Origin: Selaginella moellendorffii
Lineage: Eukaryota; Streptophyta; Lycopodiopsida; Selaginellales; Selaginellaceae
Assembly: GCF_000143415.4 (NCBI RefSeq)
Contig: NW_003314282.1
Span: 381,101 to 445,100 of the forward strand
Length of the DNA: 64,000 bases
Direction: 5' to 3'
Part shown: one piece after another, positions 46,001 to 56,584 of the stretch
Layout: the number at the start of each line of letters is the position of its first letter
Position numbering within the stretch: the stretch's first letter is position 1
The notes under the pieces: model-generated
What the model was told of the DNA's origin: nothing
Databases searched by the model: none
The model's input: the letters and a program-made list of their open reading frames with translations, nothing else
Translations under genes and position numbers: made by a program

Positions 46001-47124
46001 CCAGATAAGGACAAGGTCCTTGGTTGGCTAAGGAATGAAGTTCCTGGTTCAAAATGTTGAAATTGAACTGTTTAAGGTGGTGTGGCTTGGTCGTGATGAC
46101 CAAGTGGGAAGAGCACCTAAGGGAAATAAACTATGTCCGTGCGATGGCATAGTGAGTCCGAGGAAAGTAGTCTCTATAAAAGACCCATGGGAGGGTCACG
46201 AAGTTGGGCCGTGGATAGAGCCCATAGCAGAAGATGCTAAAGAGACGTACTAGGGGTGAACATCCTCCGGACTTGGCAAAGAAGAGTCTTTGCTATGGAA
46301 CCGAAACAATACCTCAAGGAGGGAGGTAGAGATTCGATGGTGCTTGGTGCAACAATCAATGGATAGGAGCAAAAGATGAGTGGCCAAGATAGGGCCGTGG
46401 AATCCCTTGGAAGGAATCCAAGTGACAAAGTTAGGCGAGAAACACTAATGTGTTGGATGCTAACAAGTTGCGGGAAAGGAAGTGTGTTTCCAAGGAGGGA
46501 TTCCGAAATGCTCCGATTTGGCGAAAGTGGAAGCTCCAAGGGAGGGAGCGGTAAGATAGCCAAATGATAGGGCCATGAACAGCCCTAGCACAAAGTATGA
46601 TAACTGGAACTTTGGCACGAAATAGAAGAGAGGATGATGGTGCCCTCGAGTAGAGAACTTCCTAGGATGGGAAGTGGAGTTGCACAAAAGGTGCAAGGCA
46701 AGGTGTTGGAGACACCTAGGGAATTGACTTCCAAAAGTCAAAAGGGTAAAAGTTTCAAGGTGCAAAACGTTCAATAGATGGAAATTGAGACTACTCTAGA
46801 AGGAGTAGTGGGATTGACTTAGAGAAGGGTCTCTAAGAGGTTTAGCGGGAACTAAACCAATAAAAGGAGAGAACCACTACATGTGGTCCAATCAGTCTCT
46901 AAGTTGGAGAGACTACCCTCCTTAGAGGATGGGCAAGGCATGGTGAGCCTTTGGTGTCAAACCATTGAAGAATATGCAAAAGGCATGGTGAGCCTTCAAT
47001 ATCAAACCCTTGACAAATATTGGCTAGGTGCCAAGGATGGAAATGGTAACACGTGCGAGTGTTACTTTATAAAATGGTTTACCGTTCGATGAGGACATCG
47101 AACTTCGTCTATGGGTGGTGGAGT
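43024..47124 (+). other. Element C internal region, non-coding
   Basis: No gag, protease, RT or integrase motif was found in any frame. The region 45520-45900 contains two tandem versions of a segment with 'gcaccgccaag..gggatgcccccgg' and 'gggttcgagtccc'. The same segment, in element orientation, occurs once in element B's 3' untranslated part (about 37960-38240, reverse complement). The last ~40 bases before the 3' LTR (cgttcgatga..acatcgaacttc.tctatgggtggtggagt) also match element B. Confidence 0.8.
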
Positions 47125-48893
47125 TGTGAGACACAAAATCCCTAGGCCCCAAAGTGGAGCTGGAAGGGCGCCACATGGTAGTGGCTGAAGCGAGAGCCAA
47201 ACGAGCGTTACACGTTTGGACCAAAAGCTCCGACTTGAAAAGTCAAGAGCGGGAGTGGAACTCCCAACGAAGTGCTCGAGGAACGAGCACAAAGCGAGCA
47301 AAAGGCGAGGCTCCAAAAAAGGGACCCAAAAGGGCTAACACATGACACGTGGGAGAGTCCGAGACGGACCTGAGTTGGAGTCCGAAGTGGAGTCCGAGAT
47401 GGACCCGAGTTGGAGTCCGAAGTGGAGTCCGAGATGGACCCGAGATGGAGTCCGAGAAGGAGTCCGAAGTGGAGTCCGAGGTGGACCCGAGATGGACCCG
47501 AAGTGGAGTCCGAGATGGACCCGAGATGGAGTCCGAGATGGAGTCCGAGGTGGACCTGAGATGGACCCGAAATGGAGTCCGAGATGGAGTCCGAGATGGA
47601 CCCGAGATGGAGTCCGAGATGGAGTCCGAGGTGGACCCGAGATGGACCCGAAATGGAGTCCGAGATGGAGTCCGAGATGGAGTCCGAGATGGAGTCCGAG
47701 ATGGACCCGAGATGGAGTCCGAAGTCGAGACCGACAGCAGGACCGAGACCGAGACCGAGACCAAGACCGAGATCGGGACCGAGACCGAGACCGAGACCGA
47801 GGCCGAGGCCGAGACCGAGGCCGAGCCCGAGCCCGAGTCCAAGTCCGAGTCCGAGTCCGAGTCCGAGTCCGAGTCCGAGTCCGAGTCCGGAGCCTGAGAG
47901 GGTGAAAGCCCAAAGCGTTCGTCTCCCAGACCCTGGGGGGTTTGGTGAGCTCCAAAAGTATAGTAGGGGGAGGACTGCAGTGGAGCCAGTTTGGCCAGGA
48001 AAGGCCAGTTTGGCCCAGGAAGGCCGGACCCAGTGTTGGGTGATGAGCTGCCCACTGGGAAGTCCAAGACTAGAGTGAACACGGACTGACAAGTGGGGTA
48101 GCTTGGTGAAGTGTTCAAGAGCCGACTCTAGTTCCCCCGGGAGATCGACTGGCCGATGCTCCCAGTCCAAGTGTGGGTGGCACTACCTACTTGGACACCT
48201 GTCGTGGCTCAACGGAACCTCGCTCTAAGCCCATGGCTAGAGCACCTAAAGGCGAAAGGCGAGGAGAGTACCCAGGTGGCTCGCGTAAGGCCACGGTGTT
48301 CCGAAATGTTGTCCCGAAGGCCCAGACTGTGGAAAGGAAGAGGAACAATCCTCTGGGGTAGTGACCAAGGACACAGTCGTGTGGTGGGGAAGTCCCAGAG
48401 GACCGTGGGACTTAGTGGTCGGGCCTGTGGGTCTTGATCCAGTGGCAGTGTTGGCAAACACGGCCAGGGGCAGAAAGGGACTTGGTGGGGACTGACAGAG
48501 GGATATTGGGGAAGGCTATTCCCCTTGTCGGTGGGCATCCTAAGGATGCTAAGGAGTGGATCTGAGATGACCACTCACGGATGGTTTGCCTAGTCTTGGA
48601 GAGCCAAGACTGTGATGCAAGTGGTATTGGACTACCAGTGTGGCAAAGGTGATTGGGCATGGCCTTAGCGTAACGGGCTGCTATGTCGGTGGTACCTTTG
48701 AGTGTCGGTCATGGGATTGGACACGTGGAGCACTTGGACCAAGTGCAAATGTTGAGTGGCATAGATGCCATTCTCGGGGCTAGCAAGTCCCAAGTCCTGG
48801 ATTGGACTTATGGAGGTGGTGAATGAGACTCCTCCAAGTGGTCAGAGGTGTGGTTAAGTGACTAAAGTAGAATGGAAAATTTAGTCGCTTACA
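47125..48893 (+). repeat. Element C 3' LTR
   Basis: Same termini as the 5' LTR, 5 bp longer through unit changes in its tandem array. Immediately followed by CCCCG, the target duplication. Confidence 0.9.
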
Positions 48894-48906
48894 CCCCGCT
48901 GGTAGC

Positions 48907-50744
48907 TCCTCCGGCATGGTATCCTGGAATTGGTCTAGCACCTGCTAGATCACTAAAGGTACTTCTTCCGTTCTTGTCTTTTTGTCACTCTTCACCGAGA
49001 GTAAGCACAAAAAGGCTGCCTTAGTTCCTTTAGTGAGTTGTCCTCTCGTGAACACCAGGTTTAAGCATGACTCTTTGGCCTTGCTTTGCCCTACCTTTAG
49101 ATCTTGGGCCTCCACCCTAGATCTTCTTCCTTGGGCATTCGCCAATACCACAAGGTTCCTACCTTGTCCATGCAGGGCTACCACGAATCGATTAAACCAA
49201 TCCATTCCGAAGATCACGTCAAATCCCGCCATGTCCAAGACGGTGAAATCCATGTCCACTTCCCATGTCCCCACTTCGACTCTCGCTTGTCGAAGTACCT
49301 CATCAGTGCTTTGGCTACCTTGAACAAACTCTATAGTCCTTGGTTCGCCTAGCCGCTGCACCGTTAGTCCGGCTTGCCGGACTATGTCTGCAGCCACAAA
49401 ATTATCCGAAGCACCCGTGTCAATAAGGATCTTAACAAAGCTACCTCTGAGCTTCCCTTGGAGGGCTAGTAGATGTCGCGAACGACTCTCTACCAAAGTT
49501 GTTCGTGTAATGAGTAACTTTGAGTTAGGGACTGAATCACATACCTCAGTTTGGACTTCACCCGACTTGATGGCCATATTGGCTCTGGCCTTCTTCGGGT
49601 AGGGACATTCCCTCGAGAAGTGTCCCGCTTCGCCGCAGTTGTAGCATACGTTGTTTCCCACGCTGCTATACGACTTGACCTTCTTATCCGTGGGTTTGTC
49701 TTTTTTCGCTTGACTCCCCCACGTACTCGCTCGCTGGCTACCGGATTTGCCTTTCCGGAACCCCGAGGACTCATTCTTAGAGAAACTCTTTTTGAATTTC
49801 CCCTTGCTATACGTTCCCCTTGGTTTGGCCCCTTTGCTAAATGTGGATCCCGACCCCGTCGTGTTCCCCTTTCGCAGGTTATCGTTGAAATGCACCTTGA
49901 TGGCCGCATCCAACACTTCCTTGTAGTTGGTCGGGTTCCACCGCATCACCTCACCACGAGCCCAGGTTTGCAAACCTGATATGAAGGCATGGAACGCATC
50001 CATATCCCCCATGTCCGTGACAAGTATCCTCTTTGCCATGAACCCATTCACATATTCCTGGATGGTTCCAGTCTGCTTCAGCCTACTCAACTCATCTCTC
50101 AGATGCAGAGTGGCATTCGGAGGAACGTATGTTGCGCGGATCCTCGCTTTCATCATGTCCCAAGTGGCCACTGGTCCTTCGTTGGCCTCCGTCGTTCTCC
50201 ACCAAGACTTGGCATTATCTGCCAAGTATGGTTTTGCACATGGGACCTTCTCCTAGCTCGGTAACCGCAACGCTCGGAAGTAGTCCTCCATATCGTAAAA
50301 CCAATCCTCCACCACCTTATAGTCGTTCACTCCCTTGAAGACCGGTGGGGGCCTTGGTTTGTACTTGGGAACTGCCTGAGGGATTGATTCTACTTCGGTC
50401 TGTTCGACCTTGTCTGGTTTTGCCTCAGTCCCGGCCGAAAGATCCGCACCTTCTGCGCTACCAGCATCCGCAGTCTTTTTCTTTTTCTTCCGCCTCTCGT
50501 CACGCTTTAGCTTGCGTACGAGAGTTTCCAGCAGGGCATTAGTCTGTGCCAACTGTCCTTCTAGCACGTCCAATCGAGCCTTGGATGACCGAACCTCGCC
50601 ACCGGACTCCTGTTTGGAAGTTTCCTCACTAGAGTCCTCCTCATGCAAGGATTCCTCATCCATAGCCTCTTGTTCGACTGGAGGCTCCAGCTCCGGCGGA
50701 GGTTCCATCTCCGCCTGGGTTCGCTTACGCCCTGCCCTTGCCAT
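48907..50744 (-). pseudogene. Element B gag and protease
   Basis: Starts MARAGRKRTQAEMEPPPELE at 50744; an acidic N-terminus and a Lys-rich segment precede YKVVEDWFYDMEDYFRALRLPS, an in-frame TAG near 50255, then ADNAKSWWRT, LHLRDELSRLKQTGTIQEYVNGF, CCHC knuckle CYNCGEAGHFSREC, and protease ILIDTGASDNFVAADI with FDVIFGMDWFNRF. A second TAG lies near 48945. Both stops precede or replace likely Gln codons (CAG to TAG). The frame then runs into element C's target site; on the far side it continues in phase at 41254. Confidence 0.9.
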
Positions 50745-50803
50745 CTCCCAGCAATCCGCCTCTATCCTTCGCTAGAACTGAGATAAAGGCTTCGATACCA
50801 AAT

Positions 50804-51955
50804 TGTAAGCCACAAATTTTTCCTTTCCAATTTGCCAGCTTACCTCATCTATCCGTCCAACACCGCCTTGGCTTTTGCTAAGTTCCCTTGCCAAGGTTCT
50901 CACCTATGGTACCAACTCCTACTTGGTCTCAGCTACTCACTGCACGAGCAACGGAGTGTTAGCCATCAATCCACGGATTCCCAAATCACTCCCAATCCCC
51001 CTCCCCGGGTTAGACTGGACTTAAGGTTCGGCTACACTCCCCGCAAGTACAAGCAGCCAAGCACACCAAGCTTCCAGGTTCCTAACATCCTTTGGTACCA
51101 CAAGACTTGATCATGGGACCCTCTAAATCCCAAGTCTTGAGTGTAACACTTGCTTCGGGACGCTGGGGCGAAACACCGTGGCCTAGCGGCCCGGTATGGG
51201 TACCTCTCGCCCCCCACTTCCATCCCGAAGGAAGGCCCAAGCCCCTAGGAAGGGCGAGGACCAATGAGCTGCATGGTACTCAAGTGGGGCACCACTCCAC
51301 ATGAGCCAGGAGCACCGCAATCGGTTTCCCTTTCGGGAGTGGGAGCTGCTCTTGAGCACTTCCTTGGATGGCCCCTCCGGCACCAGCCAAGTCCATGCTC
51401 ACTCCCACCCAAGGCCCCTCGGTCCCAGTCTCAACCTCAAGTCAGTTTGGAAGCCCAACTGGAGAGTCCCTTCAAAACTGGTTCCTGAACCTCACTATCC
51501 CTACTATACTTTTGGAACCCCCTGCAGCCCCCCCCCCCCCCCTGGGAGACGCACGCTTTGGGCTTTCACCCCTTGACCCGTATTAGTATTTGGACTTAGT
51601 CTCTGGCTCGATCTCGGACCCGATTTCAGATCCGACTTCGGATTCGGGTTCGGACTTGATCACGGACTCGATCTCGGACCTGATCTCGGACCCGACCTCG
51701 GACTCGACCTCGGACTCGGTCTCGGACCCGATTTCGGATCTCGGACTCCGTCTCGAACTCGGTCTCGAACTCGGACTCGAACTCGGTCCCCGAGTCGGTC
51801 TCGGACTCGATTCCGGACTCTATCTCGAACTCGGTCCTAGAGTCGGTCTTGGACTCGATCTTCGACTTGGTCCCATCCGATGAACTCTTTGTCATTTTGG
51901 TCATGCTTTCGGGGTTCCTTTAGCCTACGACACCTCGGCGAGTTGGTTCCTTACA
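50804..51955 (-). repeat. Element B LTR (5' LTR in element orientation)
   Basis: Same sequence as 36783-37930 apart from about 22 transitions and a longer C-run (15 versus 11). Followed on the minus strand by the spacer ATT and the tRNA-iMet-type primer site. The GAGTCC-like hexamer array lies at about 51590-51875. Confidence 0.9.
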
Positions 51956-52758
51956 GATACTTCCTCCTCAATCGAGTGGTGTTCCAGCATTCTTGTCTAG
52001 AGCGGATTCTTTCGGATAATGGTCCTGCATTTATGGCTGAGGTATTTCATGTTTTGACATCTCGGTTGGGGATACGCCACACTTTTACGAGTGCTTATCA
52101 TCCACAATCAGACGGTCTGGTGGAACGGCTCGTTCGGACATTCAAAGGGATGATTTCGAAGTATGTGAACTTTCAGCATTCGGATTGGGATGGTTATTTG
52201 CCGTCTCTTCGGTATGCCTATGTCACAGGGGTACAGAGTTCTATTGGTGCTTCACCATATAAACTTCTATATGGTTATGATCTAATATTACCAACAGAGT
52301 TGGGTTTACCTTCGCGATTGCCACGAGCTCCTGATGCTAGGTCATGGGATTAGTATTTGACAAGCATTCTTCCACTTGTCCGAGCAAAGTCTGCCGAACA
52401 CTTAGGCCGCGTACAAGTGGGACAACAACGGTGCTACAACTCCCATCATCGTCCACCTGCGGAGTACAAAGTGGATGATTTGGTGTTAGTCTGTTTTCCC
52501 CATCTTACGGTACGTGGTTTATCTAAGGGGCTCCTTGCGCAGTGGAAAGGACCGTATTGGGTGTTGCAGCAAGTTGGACCGCAAGTTTATGAGGTTCGGC
52601 ATGACGTTCAGCAGGCCAATCCTCCAGAGATTGTGAATGTGCAGCGGTTAAAACGCTTCATACAAAGGGATCAGGAGCAGTTAATACCGTCTACAGATCC
52701 GCCGATGCCTCCTCCTGACGTTCCTCCAGATCCCGACCCATGTACAAGAGAACCCTGA
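51956..52758 (+). pseudogene. Element A pol, 3' part: rest of integrase
   Basis: Resumes within the GATAC target duplication and continues LERILSDNGPAFMAEVF (second catalytic Asp) and SAYHPQSDGLVERLVRTFKG (catalytic Glu), then the C-terminal region WKGPYWVLQQVGPQVYEV. A single TAG (WD*YLTS) at about 52351 fits CAG to TAG. There is no intron at the HPQ-SDG junction, unlike element B. Confidence 0.88.
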
Positions 52759-52790
52759 CGGCCTTCCATTATTCCGAGAGGAGGGGATGA

Positions 52791-52964
52791 TGTGAGGGCC
52801 AAGTGTACGGCTACAATGCCGTATACTAATATTAGCATAGTGGATTTTGGTAGCCGTCGGATTGGTTTCAATCCGGACCACTCGCTCCTGTATATAAGCT
52901 AGGGTTTTTGGGCTAATTGATATGCACATTTCTGTATTCCTGTTCCATATTCCATGCACTCACA
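52791..52964 (+). repeat. Element A 3' LTR
   Basis: 174 bp, TGTGAGGGCC...CACTCACA, with TATATAA as in the 5' copy. Followed by GTGC and then by the AT-rich spacer of duplication unit 2. Confidence 0.9.
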
Positions 52965-53311
52965 GTGCTTATTATTTATTAATCATATCGATCAATTAGG
53001 AGATTATAATTATAAAAATGTTTATAATTTATAAACAAGAGATTAATTATTACATAGAATAATTAGAATATACTAGAAAGTGTTTATAGATTATAAACAT
53101 GTTTATAATTTATAAATACACCATTAATCTAAATGAAAAACAACCATTAGATGGTAGAATATCCCAAAATATCAAGTATATTCTAGGTATATTCATTACC
53201 CTAATTTGTTTTAAAAATTAATAAAAATAAAATATTTATAATATTATAAATTTTTAAATAATATTTAAAATTATTTTGCATATGTAAAGTTTGTAAATAC
53301 ATGTATTACCC

Positions 53312-54924
53312 TGGCTAGGTAATACACTAATTATAGTACTAAAATATATGGACCATCCATTTGAGACTGAATTTAGTCCATCCATTTTTGTATATAAATA
53401 GGGGTTTAAACCCAATTAATATATCACATTGGTGGGCATTGCAATTTATCCCTAAAATACAAAACTTTTTGGTAGTGCTTTGGTCTATTGTTCAGGATTA
53501 TGCTTTTTGTTTTTATTTCTTCATTTTTTTAAATTTAAATTTATATTAGCTCTTTGGAAGATCTAGAACTCTAACTATCACTATGTTTAAATTTATACTT
53601 TTTTTTTCTCATTTTCATTGCATTCTCTTTTTCTATTATGCTATGTCATCATTGATTAAAGAGTACCTCACTTAAGGTTACTAATGCTACTCTATTAGAT
53701 AAATTTTTTGGTGTTGTGAAGTGTGATTATATTGATGTTGCACCCATCATTGATGTGTTGCCATTTCCAACTTCCATGGGATGTGATTACACAATTTGTT
53801 TTATTCTCAATGTTTTGTTATTTACCATTGCTATGGAGTATGATTGTGATATTGATTGGCAAGCTATGGATAATGCTTTAGTTCTTAATTCCTAGTTTGA
53901 GTTTATGGAAAGACGATAGGAGATTTTGTGGGGTAGATGTCAATTTTTCAATCTAACATTTAATCCTTTTTTTTTTACATTTTGCTCTTTCCTAACTTTT
54001 TTTTATTTCTTGACTTAAGCCAACTTCTTTATCTACAGAATATCCTTTTTATAGCATATCAATCATTTGTGATTTTTATAATTCTTATTCTTAATCAATT
54101 CTTGAATTGAGTAGTTTCTATCTTCTTTATACTAATTTAAATGTTAAATATGTGTGGGAAGTTAAGAATCTTGTTTTTGTTTCTTTAGCAAAGTTTTTGA
54201 TCAATTTTGGTGTTGAATATTCCTTTCTTCCAAGGTTAAGTCACTTTAGTTAGAGTTTCAAGTTGAGTGCATGTTTCTAATTGTAACTGTTAGTGAGAGT
54301 TTTTGTTTTATTGTTATTGTTAAGGAGTTTATGTATTTCCTTGAGAGTGTGAACATTTCTATTGATTTTTTCATATCGGGTGTTGAGTTATATGTTGAGG
54401 ACCTTGAACAATATGAATTTTTTGCTTCTTTCGTATTGGTTAAAATATTTTATGATAAAAAGTCCTATGCTTTCCAAGCTTTGAGTATATATCCTTTTTT
54501 TGTTTTCCTATTTTGCATTGACAGGTACTAAATATTTCTCTTCTAATGTTTCTTTATCCATTTTTTCTTCTTCCACACTATTTCTTCCTCAATTTTTGTC
54601 ACTTTCTCCTTTTTATTCCAATGCTTTAAACTTTTTTTCTTCAGAGGAAGGGGTAGAGGGGATTGACCGGAGTTTAGCCCTGATAATAAAGTGAGGATAA
54701 ATAGATATAATAGTGGAGTAAGGACGAATAACATAAATTATGGAGTGAGGACAAACATAGTGAGTCTAAATGGAATATTTAACCCTGCAGATTTAGAGAC
54801 GGGATATATTATTTGTTACAATAGTGGGGTTTAAACCCTTGCTTATATACAAAAATGGATGGACCAGATTCAATCCTAAATGGATGGTTTAAGTACTATA
54901 ATTAACATATTATCTAGTTAAGCT
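53312..54924. mobile_element. Decayed LTR remnant bounded by ~100-bp inverted arms
   Basis: Arm 1 (53312-53415) reads ...taattatagtact...ccatccatttttgtatataaataggggtttaaaccc. The reverse complement of 54823-54924 has the same order. Arm 1 is followed by 'cacattggtggg', the same sequence that follows element A's 5' LTR, so it looks like an old LTR with primer site. The second arm is in opposite orientation, so this is either two remnants or a foldback rearrangement. The interior is AT-rich with no recognised frame. Confidence 0.5.
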
Positions 54925-55256
54925 AATTGAATATCTGAAGCTTTTGCTGAGCAATTATAAATTATCACAAAAATCTAAGGCTCCCATAAAACCACTTATA
55001 AATTTGTTAATAACCATGATTAAAATAAAACCCAAAGCCATGGCATAAGCATTAGTCGATTATAGAATTTTGATGAATCAATTGTAACTCCATATGCAAC
55101 TTTTAAATGTTTAAACCAACCACAAAACCATAACTTTGAACTGAAGCAAGAACCCACTATAATCAATTATTCCCAGAACATTCACACATATATAAATTAT
55201 CTAATATTTTAGGATATGTACTAAATAAATTACTAATAAAAACCATGTTTTAGGTT

Positions 55257-55585
55257 GTCATGCAATTTTGGTTATCCATGCAAGGGTGACTAGGGAATCT
55301 TACCTACATAATAGTTCTCTCTCTTTAATATTATGAATCCCTAAATTGCCAAAACCTCTAGGAAAAGTATAAAAAAATTGCAATTAGAGAGGGTGGTGGT
55401 GGTAAGTTAAATCTTTTGCACTTCAAGCTCCTACCACCTTTCTAATTGCATTTTTTGTAAGCTTCTACTTTCCTAGAGGTTCTAGCAATTTAAGGATTCA
55501 TAATATTGAAGAGAGAGAACAATTATGTAAACAAGATTCCCTAGTCACCCTTGCATAGACAACCAAAATCACATGACAAGTTTTT
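55257..55585. repeat. Long hairpin (inverted repeat, ~150-bp arms)
   Basis: The left arm starts tgtcatgcaattttggttatccatgcaagggtgac and includes gttctctctctttaatattatgaatccctaaattgccaaaacctctagg. The right arm is its reverse complement with few mismatches, ending gtcacccttgcatagacaaccaaaatcacatgaca. A ~40-base loop (ggtaagttaaatcttttgcac...) separates them. Outer ends TGTCATG/CATGACA suggest a MITE or foldback element; transcribed, it would fold into a long double-stranded RNA. Confidence 0.7.
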
Positions 55586-55853
55586 TCTTTTCCTGTTTCT
55601 CGGGAAAGTGTAAAAGTCAATGTCTTCTTAGGAGCATTGAAAAATAAGGTTGATGAGATACACCTGATATATAGGTAGAAACTATAAGGAGAAGATGATA
55701 ACAAATTGGGGTGGAAATATATGCAAATGCATTTTATATTTAATTTAGAAGATATAACGGCAAGGACACCAAGAGAAGGTTTGGTGAAGAGGACAGCAAC
55801 AGGTCGGAAGAGAAAATCTCTGATAACCTCCAGCACCTCCTAAGCAAGTCAAC

Positions 55854-56096
55854 ATGGCTCTGAGCTTTTACTTTTTCGATGCTCAACAGCAGAAGCAAGC
55901 CTCTCAGGTGGTGGAGAGAAGACGAAGAACCTCCCAAAGTCAGCCTTCTTCGGACCTGTCTTCTCGAGAGCGCATGGAACCTGTGACGTTAACTTGTTCC
56001 ACGAAGAAGTCCCTTGTCACGCTTAGAACCACGAGGAGTTGCAATAGCTCTCGAGAAGAGGAAGTAAAACCAAGAGTTACTCGTGGAAGATCTTGA
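55854..56096 (+). CDS. Candidate small basic protein (80 aa), copy 2
   Basis: MALSFYFFDAQQQKQASQVVE...VTRGRS, equal in length to the copy at 28481. A 17-bp deletion just upstream removes the longer N-terminal frame seen in copy 1, so the ATG at 55854 is the conserved one. Most C-terminal differences from copy 1 are silent in this frame. Unrecognised; may be only part of a duplicated 3' flank. Confidence 0.4.
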   Translation: MALSFYFFDAQQQKQASQVVERRRRTSQSQPSSDLSSRERMEPVTLTCSTKKSLVTLRTTRSCNSSREEEVKPRVTRGRS

Positions 56097-56584
56097 GTGG
56101 AACGTTTATTCGATCGTGATTCCAGTCTAGTGGCAGTAGCAGAAATGGAAACAGGAAACATTTAGGAGCAGGCAAACCATTCGAGGGGTCAGCCACGTCG
56201 ACTAACTGTTGGGGATTACAGGACGAGCCGCCTGGCCAAGCTGATCGACGCTGCATGTCTGTGCTACTCAGACATGCTGACATGCACGGCTCGATGAAAT
56301 TGTCCACGCACATCTGGAGCTCTATGAGTCGGAAATCTGCGTTATCATACATCATTCAGAAAGCCGTTAGCGCGAGTTGTTTTTTCCAGATTGGAGAAAG
56401 AGAACTTGGAAAATACCAGGGAAGATTTCAAAGGTAAGACAGGGAGATGCGGTTATTCAATTTTGTCATTTTAGGACTATGTCTACCTTTCTAAGAGTGG
56501 GAAAGCTTACGAAACTAACCATAAATTTATTGGTTCAGCCTCTCATAAAAGACAATTTTCTAGCCTCTCATCTAGACAATTCGC

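Larger units (their letters stand above)
41260..48893 (+). mobile_element. Element C: non-coding LTR retrotransposon (LARD-like)
   Basis: LTRs 41260-43023 and 47125-48893, TGTGAGACAC...GTCGCTTACA. Target duplication CCCCG at 41255-41259 and 48894-48898, inside element B between protease and RT. Primer site TGGTATCGGAGC at 43027-43038 (one mismatch to the tRNA-iMet-complementary TGGTATCAGAGC). A purine-rich tract (atgggtggtggagt) ends at 47124. The 4.1-kb internal region has no gag or pol, only short unrelated frames. Outside the tandem-repeat part the LTRs look almost identical, so insertion is recent. The size and lack of coding fit a large retrotransposon derivative. Confidence 0.9.
36783..51955 (-). 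mobile_element. Element B: chromovirus-type Ty3/gypsy retrotransposon
   Basis: LTRs 36783-37930 (1148 bp) and 50804-51955 (1152 bp; the 4-bp difference is in a C-run), TGTAAG...TTACA. Target duplication GATAC at 36778-36782 and 51956-51960. By eye the LTRs differ at about 22 sites, all transitions (about 1.9%). On the minus strand the primer site TGGTATCGAAGCC (50800-50788) follows the 5' LTR, then gag, CCHC, protease, RT, RNase H, integrase and chromodomain. The element is split by element C. A chromodomain at the C-terminus places it among chromoviruses. Two short intron-like segments interrupt the integrase region. Confidence 0.93.
32776..52964 (+). mobile_element. Element A: Ty3/gypsy LTR retrotransposon, host of the nest
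   Basis: LTRs 32776-32949 and 52791-52964, both 174 bp and differing at about four positions. The 4-bp target duplication is GTGC (32772-32775 and 52965-52968). Internal order is gag, protease, RT, RNase H, integrase. The integrase frame stops at 36782 and resumes at 51956 because element B is inserted. With B removed the element is about 5 kb. A polypurine tract (gagaggaggggatga) precedes the 3' LTR. The 5' LTR is followed by TTGGTGGAGG, a candidate primer site for a tRNA ending CCACCA. Order of domains is that of Ty3/gypsy; no chromodomain was seen. Confidence 0.92.

Noticed and set aside
43024-47124. Coding capacity in element C
   Set aside because: Checked for CCHC, protease DTG, RT YxDD and integrase HHCC motifs in the listed frames; none found and frames are short.
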